A stretch of 64,000 nt of DNA from Paraescarpia echinospica (taxonomy: Eukaryota; Annelida; Polychaeta; Sabellida; Siboglinidae). The position numbers and the translations under genes were made by a program. The notes beneath the pieces were generated by a model. The model had not been told where the DNA came from and did not search any database. It saw only the letters and a program-made list of their open reading frames with translations. Position 1 is the stretch's first letter, and each line of letters starts with the position of its first letter. Location of the stretch: contig CM034531.1 in assembly GCA_020002185.1 (NCBI GenBank), positions 40,843,690-40,907,689 of the forward strand, written 5' to 3'. This document shows, one piece after another, positions 1 through 12,000 of the stretch.

Positions 1-3000
1 GTCATGTGTGTCGTCATCATGAGCACTTGGACAGAGAACTACGGTGACACACAGTTGAATACAAAAGAAACTTTTGCAAATGCTTTCAAAGCCATACGAC
101 AAGGTAAGTGGCTACAGCGGCCTGTACAAACATGACTGGAAGACTTTCATGTCATGAATGCTTGGTTTAATGGTCTCAAGGCCAGCGAATGAAACAACTG
201 TACAAGTATAGGTTTATTAAGATGTGTGTGTACTTGCATGCATGTATGAGTGTGTATGTGCGCATGCATGCATGCATGTGTGCTTGTGTGTGTGCTTGTG
301 TGTGTATGACTATGTGCATACGGAATGCGCTGATGTTAGACGTAGTAATGTAAGTGCATCCCCTCCCAGGTACTGACCTCCACTTGCCACTTTCTATGTC
401 CACTCATTTCCTTAAGCCATTCGCCTGTAGTCTGCCAATTTGCAATTTTCATCAGAAAACACAACAAAAGTAATTTACTTACATGTTTTTGATATGCATG
501 GCATTTCTGAAGGGCCTTTCTCCATTCTCAGACAATTGAGACGTGATTAATTCTCCAGATGGTGCTACTGCAGATGACTAGTTTGTTCCTCCAAGGGTTA
601 ACTGTTGATGGTGTGAAATGGTATGTTTCAGACCGGAGAGTGTTCTGTCTGGGCGCGATACAGTCATTGTTTGAGGGTTCAATGTACACATTCGTATTGC
701 TGTGGACACGCGTGCTCACCCCGCCTCCTGCAGCCATAGAACCAACACGCCACCTGCTGGCCACAGACGACAACGACGGGCATCGAGGAAAGATCCCCCA
801 TGGCTACATTTTTGCGGCTTTTATGGTGAGTGGAGATCAGATGTTTCTATATGTCAGAGGTTCTGCTGTTCTTTTTATGGTGAGTGGTCAGATGAGACAT
901 TTCTATATGCCAGAGTTTCTGCTGTTCTTTTATGGTAAGTGGTCAGATGAGATGTTTCTATATGCCAGAGGTTCTGTTGTTCTTTTATGGTGAGTTGAGA
1001 TGATATGTTTCTATATGCCAGAGCTTAGGCTGTTCTTTTATGGTGAGTGGTCAGATGAGATGTTTCTATGTGCCAGAGGTTCTGCTGTTCTTTTATGGTC
1101 AGTTGTTAGATGAGATGTTTCTATATGCCAGAGCTTATGCTGTTCTTTTATGGTGAGTGGTCAGATGAGATGTTTCTATAGATGCCAGAGGATCTGCTGT
1201 TCTGTTATGGTGAGTGGAGATGAGATGTTTCTATGAGCCAGAGGTTCTGCTGTTCTTTTATGGTGAGTGGAGATGAGATGTTTCTATATGCCAGAGGTTC
1301 TGTTGTTCTTTTATGGTCAGTCGTCAGATGAGATGTTTCTATATGCCAGAGCTTAGGCTGTTCTTTTATGGTGAGTGGTCAGATGAGATGTTTCTATGTG
1401 CCAGAGGTTCTGCTGTTCTTTTATGGTCAGTTGTTAGATGAGATGTTTCTATATGCCAGAGCTTATGCTGTTCTTTTATGGTGAGTGGTCAGATGAGATG
1501 TTTCTATAGATGCCAGAGGATCTGCTGTTCTGTTATGGTGAGTGGAGATGAGATGTTTCTATGAGCCAGAGGTTCTGCTGTTCTTTTATGGTGAGTGGAG
1601 ATGAGATGTTTGTATATGCCAGAGGTTCTGCTGTTCTTTTACGGTGAGTGGTCAAATGAGATGTTTCTATATGCCAGAGGTTCTGCTGTTCTTTTATGGT
1701 GAGTGGAGATGATATGTTTCTATATGCCAGAGGTTCTGCTGTTCTTTTACGGTGAGTGGTCAGATGAGATGTTTCTATATGCCACAGGTTCTGCTGTTCT
1801 GTTATGGTGAGTGGAGATGAGATGTTTCTATGTGCCAGAGGTTCTGCTGTTCTTTTATGGTGAGTGGAGATGAGATGTTTCTATATGCCAGAGCTTCTGC
1901 TGTTCTTTTACGGTGAGTGGTCAGATGAGATGTTTCTATATGCCAGAGGATCTGCTGTTCTGTTATAGTGAGTGGAGATGAGATGTTTCTATATGCCAGA
2001 GCTTCTGCTGTTCTTTTACTGTGAGTGTTCAGATGATATGTTTCTATATGCCAGAGGTTCTGCTGTTCTGTTATGGTGAGTGGTCAGATGAGATGTTTCT
2101 ATATGCCAGAGGTTCTGCTGGTCTGTTATGGTGAGTGGAGATGATATGTTTCTATGTGCCAGAGGTTCTGCTGTTCTTTTATGGTGAGTGGAGATGAGAT
2201 GTTTCTATATGCCAGAGCTTCTGCTGTTCTTTTACGGTGAATGGTTAGATGATATGTTTCTATATGCCAGAGCTTCTGCTGTTCTGTTATGGTGAGTGGA
2301 GATGAGATGTTTCTATATGCCAGAGGTTCTGTTGATCTTTTATGGTGAGTGGAGATGAGATGTTTCTATGTGCCAGAGATTCTGCTGTTCTTTTATGGTG
2401 AGTGGAGATGATATGTTTCTATATGCCAGAGCTTCTGCTGTTCTTTTATGGTGAGTTGAGATGATATGTTTCTATATGCCAGAGCTTCTGCTGTTCTTTT
2501 GTGGTGAGTGGTCAGATGAGATGTTTCTATGTGCCAGAGGTTCTGCTGTTCTTTTACGGTGAGTGGTCAGATGAGATGTTTCTGTATGCCAGAGGTTCTG
2601 TTGTTCTTTTATGGTGAGTGGTCAGATGAGATGTTTCTATGTGCCAGAGGTTCTGCTGTTCTTTTATGGTGAGTGGTCAGATGAGATGTTTCTATGTGCC
2701 AGAGGTTCTGCTGTTCTTTTACGGTGAGTGGTCAGATGAGATGTTTCTATATGCCAGAGGTTCTGCTGTTCTTTTATGGTGAGTGGTCAGATGAGATGTT
2801 TCTATGTGGCAGAGGTTCTGCTGTTCTTTTATGGTGAGTGGTCAGATGAGATGTTTCTATGTGCCAGAGGTTCTGCTGTTCTTTTATGGTGAGTGGTCAG
2901 ATGAGATGTTTCTATATGCCAGAAGTTCTGCTGTTCTTTTATGGTGAGTGGTCAGATGAGATGTTTCTATATGCCAGAGCTTCTGCTGTTCTTTTATAGT

Positions 3001-6000
3001 CAGTGGTCAGATGAGATGTTTCTATGTGCCAGAGGTTCTGCTGTTCTTTTACGGTCAGTGGTCAGATGAGATGTTTCTGTATGCCAGAGGTTCTGTTTTT
3101 CTTTTATGGTGAGTGGAGATGAGATATTTCTATATGCCAGAGCTTCTGCTGTTCTTTCATGCACTGTTACAGACCCCTATAAGGAGTCAGCGGTGTTACT
3201 GCTGCCTGCTCAATCTCTTGCATGAGTTAGACAGAAACCACTCTCTTGGAGTCTATACAGTCAGGCAGCATGGATCATAATTTTGTTGTATTTTGGACAC
3301 CTCGTGTTATTTTGGTTGGCTTTTAGTAGTAATTAGCCAGTCCACATAATTGAACGTCAACATTGTTTTCCAGAGACTATTCTTCAGATGCATCCACTCG
3401 TAACTTAGTTATTATCTTGCATAGTAAATTGTGTGCACATTTACTTTAATAATAATCCCCTGCTGAACCAAATCATTTGTTAGCCAAGGATGTCTTCAGT
3501 ACCACAGCTCCTCATCATCTTTCCTGCTGCACCCTGTAGTTTCCTGCTGCACCCTGTAGTTTCCTGCTGCACCCATGTAGTTTCCTGCTGCATCCATGTA
3601 GTTTCCTGCTGCACCCTGTAGTTTCCTGCTGCACCCATGTAGTTTCCTGCTGCACCCATGTAGTTTCCTGCTGCACCCATGTAGTTTCCTGCTGCACCCA
3701 TGTAGTTTCCTGCTGCACCCTGTAGTTTCCTGCTGCACCCTGTAGTTTCCTGCTGCACCCTGTAGTTTCCTGCTGCACCCATGTAGTTTCCTACTGCACC
3801 CATGTAGTTTCCTGCTGCACCCTGTAGTTTCCTGCTGCACCCATGTAGTTTCCTACTGCACCCATGTAGTTTCCTACTGCACCCATGTAGTTTCCTGCTG
3901 CACCCTGTAGTTTCCTGCTGCACCCTGTAGTTTCCTGCTGCACCCATGTAGTTTCCTACTGCACCCATGTAGTTTCCTACTGCACCCATGTAGTTTCCTG
4001 CTGCACCCATGTAGTTTCCTGCTGCACCCTGTAGTTTCCTGCTGCACCCATGTAGTTTCCTGCTGCACCCATGTAGTTTCCTGCTGCACCCATGTAGTTT
4101 CCTGCTGCACCCATGTAGTTTCCTACTGCACCCATGTAGTTTCCTACTGCACCCATGTAGTTTCCTGCTGCACCCATGTAGTTTCCTGCTGCACCCTGTA
4201 GTTTCCTGCTGCACCCATGTAGTTTCCTGCTGCACCCATGTAGTTTCCTACTGCACCCATGTAGTTTCCTGCTGCACCCTGTAGTTTCCTGCTGCACCCT
4301 GTAGTTTCCTGCTGCACCCTGTAGTTTCCTGCTGCACCCATGTAGTTTCCTACTGCACCCATGTAGTTTCCTGCTGCACCCTGTAGTTTCCTGCTGCACC
4401 CATGTAGTTTCCTGCTGCACCCTGTAATTTCCTGCTGCACCCATGTAGTTTCCAGTGAAACTGTCCTAAAATGAGCATAAGATTCTGGATAGTATCATCA
4501 TCAGAGCGTGCTTGTTCTCTTACCCAAAACGCAATCTCATACAGTCATTATGAGATGTGACTATTGTGTTTCTTGTTAAATCTCTTGTTGTAGGCTTGTC
4601 ATCTTGTTATTTTCAATAATACATCTTATCAGTAAGATTATCTTATGATGAAGCATGCCACTGTTATTCATTGGTAGATGTTGTTTCAGTTTCATTCTTA
4701 AGTTGTCTAGACTACACAGAGGAATGTGGAAATGGATTATTTCATTAAAATCCAGTCTGATTGGCATCATGCCACACATGGTCCAAAAAAAATGAAGGGG
4801 TGGGTTATATGTTTGGTTCATGAATATGTGATGGATTATTATTTAGGAAGGTTTGAAGCACACATGAAAACAAAGGGCAACCAAAAATAACATGAGATGT
4901 CCACTTTGACCTCTGCACTGCCCAACTAAAATAGCAGTTTATATATTTACCCTCTATGTAGGTTTTCTATGTAGGATCATTTGCTTCCCCTGACTTAGAC
5001 ATCATGTAGAACTTTGAGATGTGGTGAGAGCCACACTGTTGTCTTGACTGAGACAGTGGATCATGTATGGCTGTTGGTTGTAATGAGAGCCACGCACGCT
5101 GTTTGTTGAAGGTTGATCATGTATGGCTGTTGGTTGTAATGAGAGCCACGCACGCTGTTTGTTGAAGGTTGATCATGTATGGTTGTTGGTTGTAATGATA
5201 GCCACGCACGCTGTTTGTTGAAGGTTGATCATGTATGGCTGTTGGTTGTAATGAGAGCCACGCACGCTGTTTGTTGAAGGTTGATCATGTATGGCTGTTG
5301 GTTGTAATGAGAGCCACGCACGCTGTTTGTTGAAGGTTGATCATGTATGGCTGTTGGTTGTAATGAGAGCCACGTACGCTGTTTGTTGAAGGTTGATCAT
5401 GTATGGCTGTTGGTTGTAATGAGAGCCACGTACGCTGTTTGTTGAAGGTTGATCATGTATGGCTGTTGGTTGTAATGAGAGCCACGCACGCTGTTTGTTG
5501 AAGGTTGATCATGTATGGCTGTTGGTTGTAATGAGATCCACGCACGCTGTTTGTTGAAGGTTGATCATGGATGGCTGTTGGTTGTAATGAGAGCCACGCA
5601 CGCTGTTTGTTGAAGGTTGATCATGTATGGCTGTTGGTTGTAATGAGAGCCACGTACGCTGTTTGTTGAATGTTGATCATGTATGGCTGTTGGTTGTAAT
5701 GAGATCCACGCACGCTGTTTGTTGAAGGTTGATCATGTATGGCTGTTGGTTGTAATGAGAGCCACGCACGCTGTTTGTTGAAGGTTGATCATGTGTGGCT
5801 GTTGGTTGTAATGAGAGCCACGTACGCTGTTTGTTGAATGTTGATCATGTATAGCTGTTGGTTGTAATGAGAGCCACGCACGCTGTTTGTTGAAGGTTGA
5901 TCATGTATGGCTGTTGGTTGTAATGAGAGCCATCCATGCTGTTTGTTGAAGGTTGATCATGTGTGGCTGTTGGTTGTAATGAGAGCCACGTACGCTGTTT

Positions 6001-9000
6001 GTTGAAGGTTGATCATGCATGGCTGTTGGTTGTAATGAGAGCCACGCACGCAGTTTGTTGAAGGTTGATCATGTATGACTGTTGGTTGTAAGTTGAAGGT
6101 TGATCATGAATGGCTGTTGGTTGTAATGAGAGCCACGTACGCTGTTTGTTGAAGGTTGCAATCATGATTGGTTCATCTCTGTTCAACATAATGCTAAAGT
6201 TTGGCTCAATTGAATCTTTAATGAGGTGAGTGTTTTTAATATAATGTTGTTATTTATAGTAATGATAATAATAACATCTGCATTGGTTACATTTGACTGA
6301 TTCATATCATAAAAAAATATTTTGGTGTGTGAATTATGTGGGATTTTGCAAAGTAACCTTTTTTGTATTATTTTTGTCCACAGTGTATCATCAAGAAAGT
6401 TTATAAAATAATTTGTTGACAAATTGGTTTTTCTTTTAGGCTAAATAGTTTTGTTTTATCGTGAGGGGCATGTTTAGAGTGGGGCATTAGGCAATGCCTC
6501 CCGTTGGCTACTTATTTTATGTGACTAATGGGTGACTAAGTTTGCCCCACCTCCTTATGAGATCCTAAATATGCCATTGTTTGTTATTCACCAGCAAATA
6601 CTACCATATGTCTGTGCATACATGTGACCAATATGCTTGCATGCATGTTGGTCACTGCTGCTCTCATTAGCCTGGACACACCAGGTGATATGCAGTGAGT
6701 TCAACTGCCACTTGCACCTGTCCATGTTTCAGACCTGTGTTTGTCATGTCTGCCCTAGCACTGGCCATCCCTGTCATTCTACCTACGGTAAGAATGTCTA
6801 CTACACTTGGCTGCATATTAGCACATTTTAAAATGTTAGTATTTGTCATGCAAACTTATTTAGTTGTTAGTTATTTGTTATTATCTGTGCAATATTGCAA
6901 AAACATCTTTTTCCACGGAGATTTTTACAGTGTTTGTTTCTTGAACTTTTTGTAAAATAAAACAGATGCTTAAATTTACTATTTATAATCATTTTCTGGT
7001 GAATTTTGCCAGGTAATTTATGTGAGTGTGTTAACACAGTCCAGTTCGTCGTGCCATGATGTCGGATCATTTATACCATTTAGCAATGAATGCCTTTAAG
7101 AGTATTTTGTCCACTTTGGTTACGTAAGTACATTTTCAATTGATGGGTTTTGTCTGGCGGGAAGCAAAGGAGAATAGGAAAACCTAACTTAGACGAGGTT
7201 GCTCATACACGTGCACGTGCAGAATGCTTCCGTAGGACTATGTCACTCTTGACCAGACATAACAACCGACCAAGGTTACGTAACAACTACTGAGGCCCAA
7301 CAACAATCGCTACACCTGTGATTACACAACATCCACCACAGTGCCGAACATGCCACCAAAGACACGTCGAAACAGTTTGGACGATCCGGAGGCCCTCGCA
7401 TTACGTCTAATCGAGTTACTGAGTGACGATGCCGTATTGGCGAAACTCAAAAGTGCGTTGTATCCGCGTGACATTGCGGAAAAACTCGATACTCTAAACG
7501 GTCGCATCGAACATTTGACAAAAGAAATACGAGCGAAGGACTCGCGAATTGCCGAGCTGGAAACGAAGGTCGACACGCTTGAGCAATCAGCTGACAAACT
7601 TCAATAATACACTCGTCGCCCAAACTTAACTTTCCACGGCATCGCGGAAAGAAGCGAGGGTGAGGACACTGACACCATAGTGCTTGAGATTATCAATGAC
7701 AAGATGAAAACTACACCGCCACTAACTAGAGAAGACATAGAGCGAAGCCATCGCCTTGGCGCTAAACGAGCCACGGGGTCCCGTCCAATCATTGTGCACT
7801 TTAAGACAGAGCGAAAGCGTGATAACGTTTTCCGCAGTCGCTTTAACCTGAAAGACTACAACAGAAGAAATAGCAATGCACGGGTCTTCGTTAACGAAGA
7901 TTTAACAAGTCGTAGGTCAATGTTGGCTTATGAATGCAGAAAACTGAAAAACCAAAAAAAGATCAACGACTGCTGGACTGCCAATGCCAAAATTATGATC
8001 AAAGACCTCAGCAATAAAATCAAAGAAATCACATGTGTAAATGATTTCCAGTTGTACATATGTAAGTGATCACCAGTTGTACATCTATAAATGATCTCCA
8101 GTTGCACGTTATTGTCAATGAAAGCACTGATAACTTGATAATCTGTAATACATTCAAGATTATTGTGTGATTCTATTTTTGATGTATTTCTATTTTTATG
8201 TATTGCTGATCTTCTGTTGGTTAAAATTATTATCAACATGCTAATTCATATTTTGAAAAATAATAATTATATAATCTACTTATGCTGTATGACCAACTGC
8301 AATTAACAGTTTGCAGTATTGTTGATATATCTGATGATATATGGGCTATTCATGCCCTTTTGTTTTTGTTTTTTTGTATGAATGACATTTAAATAACTAG
8401 TATTATAACTAATCGTTTCTCTCGTCATAACATCAGTAATGCTTAACTTCTTTTGATATCTTGATACTGGACTAATCAAGACATTATATCGCTTCTATTA
8501 TTATTTTTAGATTGACAACTGTTAATCTATATGCAGTCACTGTTGATAACATAGCTCACCTCTTTCCCTGGCATTACGCCTTATATTCATGACCCAACAC
8601 CCAATCTGTCATGTTTTTTTCTTATCTTTTATATTTATTTATTCTAAGTCTAGTCTTGACTACTCTGGTATCTGCCCTGTCACACACGGAGTATTTCTTA
8701 ACATTCACATATGCACAGGAAATAAATACACAAAAGTTCACTCTTTTGTAAAATACCTAACATACGTACAAAGGCTGGCTATATTATTGTTTTATGTCCG
8801 AACCTAAGCAATGACTTCTGATGTGACATTTCTCTCCCACTTGGGAGGTATCCGAAACTGTTCTTTAATAAATCTTCTAGATATAAACAAAAATAGCACT
8901 GAACAAAATGAACCTCAGTTGATCCATTGTTCTTCATACTATGACATCGATATGTTTCACAAGTTAGCACATCAAAATACTGATAATTTTAGTATCCTAA

Positions 9001-12000
9001 GCTTAAATATTCAATCCATTAATGCTAAATTTGATGAACTTGAACTTTTTGTAGAGCTTCTAAATACTAAACAATTTAAATTTAGCATTATATGTTTGCA
9101 AGAAACATGGAAGTCAAATAATGATGATTTATCTCAATTCAGTTTACACGGATATGATCTAATTGCTCAGGGGAAACATTGTAGTGTCAAAGGGGGTTTA
9201 ATAATTTACGTAGATAATAAATATAAATATAAAGTACTTAAGAATATCAACATGTATGAACATTGGGAGGGGTTAGTAATTCAAGTAACTGGAGGAAGCT
9301 TATCAAAAACACTTGCTATTGGAAACATATACAGACCGCCTAGGTCATTAAATCAAAATATTATAGATTTCATAGCTGAATTTTCAACAACAATGGCTAC
9401 TCTAGAAAGTTGTAATAATCTAATAATTTCAGGCGATTTCAACATCAATCTACTTAAAATAAACGAGAACAAAATATATAGTGAATTTTTTGATACTATA
9501 ATTTCATACAGTCTCTATCCACAAATTACCTTTCCAACTCGCTTCACCAGAACTAACGGAACACTGATAGACAACTTTTTCAGTAAATTAAATAAATCAA
9601 TATTAGATAGCACTGCAGGAATCTTCACTAATACCCTTTCTGATCATCAACCTTACTTCCTAATCATGAATATCAACGTAAAATCTAAACCTCCTCCAAA
9701 ATTTGTTCGAGTAAATCTACAAAATAAGGCAGCTATGCATAATGTTAAACTTGAGATAAATTCGGATGCAATGTATAACAAACTAAACAAATCTACGGCT
9801 GACCCCAGTTTAAATTATAACATAATACACGAAGAAATTATGCATGCTAAGAATAAGCATATGCCTGTTAAAATCATGAAATATAATAAATACAAACATA
9901 AGCATTCAACCTGGATCACACACGGTCTTCTAAAATCAATCAAATATCGAGACTCGCTTTATAAGAAATAAAAAATGTCTAATCCAAATTTACCTATGTA
10001 CGAAGTCTTTCTAACTAACCTAAAAACATATAACTCAATATTAAAGAAAAATATTTGTACTGCCAAACAAATTTACTTTGAGTCACGCTTTAACCGATAT
10101 AAAGATGACATCAGAAATACATGTGTACATGGAAAACCATAAATGAATTTATCTCCAAAAACTATTCAAACAACACTGTTTTGTTTAAAAGTAATGGCAT
10201 AACTGTAACAGATAAAACAGTTATTGCAAACCAATTTAACAACTTTTTTACAAGTATAGGTCAGTCGACAGCACAAGACATTCATTACAATGGTAATAAG
10301 GATTATAATTACTACTTAAATGATAATGTCCATTCCGTTTTCAATCTATTAAATGTTGATGAAGAAATAGTCAAGAAAACCATTGAAAGCCTTCCCAATA
10401 AAAACAGTAGTGGCTGTGACGGTATTTCCTGTAAACTTTTGAAAATAATTGAACCCTCCATCATCAAACCATTAACCCTGGTAATAAATCAAGTAATAAA
10501 TACTGGTATATTTCCCGATACACTTAAACTCGCTAAAGTAATTCCTATTTTTAAGAAAGATGACCCATCTGTTTTTAAAAATTATAGACCCATATCTCTT
10601 CTTCCAACAATTTCAAAAGTGATAGAGAAAATAATATCTAGTTAACTAACAGCATACTTTAATGATTCTGATCTATTTGTTAAAAATCAATATGGTTTTA
10701 GAAAAAAAACACTACCGAGTATGCATCACTTGAACTAATAGATAGAATAATTACACAAATTGATAAAAATGATGTTCCTTTCAGTATTTTTCTTGACCTC
10801 TCTAAGGCCTTCGATACAATTGATCACTCGATACTATTAACTAAACTAAGATATTATGGATTACAGGGTCCTACCCTGAATCTATTTAATAGCTACTTAA
10901 GCAATAGAAGACAATACACCAAATTTCAAAATGAAAGTTCTGATATCCTACCTATCATAATTGGTGTACCACAAGGATGTATTCTTGGTCCCCTATTATT
11001 CATAATATACATTAATGATTTTCCTAAAGCTAGCGAAATGTTTAAATTTATTATGTATGCCGACGATACCACCTTATTTAGCACCATCAATTATTTTCAA
11101 GGTAACTCCCCAAATAGAAATATCGAATCGGCAATAAATGATGAACTCCTTAAAATAATTGAATGGTTAAACATTAATAAATTATCATTAAACAGAAACA
11201 AATCTAAATATATGATTTTTCACATGCAAAATAAAGCTGTCAATAACTTTACGCTCAATATAAATGGTACAAACATTGAAAGAGTAGATGAATTTAATTT
11301 TTTAGGACTTACTTTAGATACAAATTTAATTTGGAATAAACACATTGAAAAAGTATCAAACAAGTGTTCCAAAACAGTCGGCATCTTAAACAGACTAAAA
11401 TATGTCTTTCCCTTAGAAATTAAATTATCTTATATAATCCGTTATTTTTATCACATATCAACTATTGTATTATGGTGGGATACCAAGGTAGTCGAATGTT
11501 GAAAATACAAAAGAAAGCTATGAGAATTTTATCTATAAGTAAATATAATTCACACTCTGAGCCACTTTAAAAAAAAATGAATATCTGAAAAATTGATGAC
11601 ATGTTAAAATTACATGAACTTAAGTTTTATTACAAATATGTACATCATGACCTCCCTGCTTACCTATTAAATTGGAAAATAATTACGAATGCTTACGTAC
11701 ACAATTACAAAACAAGGAAAAAAACAGAGTTACACCCATTCAGAACAAAACATGAATTTGCCAAAAGATGTCTTAGATACAGTTTGCCACATGTCATTAA
11801 CAATACCTCAAAGTTAGTCACAGAGAAGATTGGAACACATAGCTTCAGAAGTTTTGGTAATTATACAAAAAACAATTTATTAGAAAAATACATAGATACG
11901 TGTACAATATTAAACTGCTATACATGCTATCAAAGTCATTAAAACTGTATTATTGTGTGTGATATGTATGGATATGTATTGTATATATATATAAATCAGC

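Noticed and set aside
3480..4444. Open frames of 78-251 codons on the - strand (QQETTWV / GCSRKLH repeats)
   Set aside because: Entirely inside the 20/21-bp minisatellite. The frame is a product of the period; there is no homology and no start or splice context.
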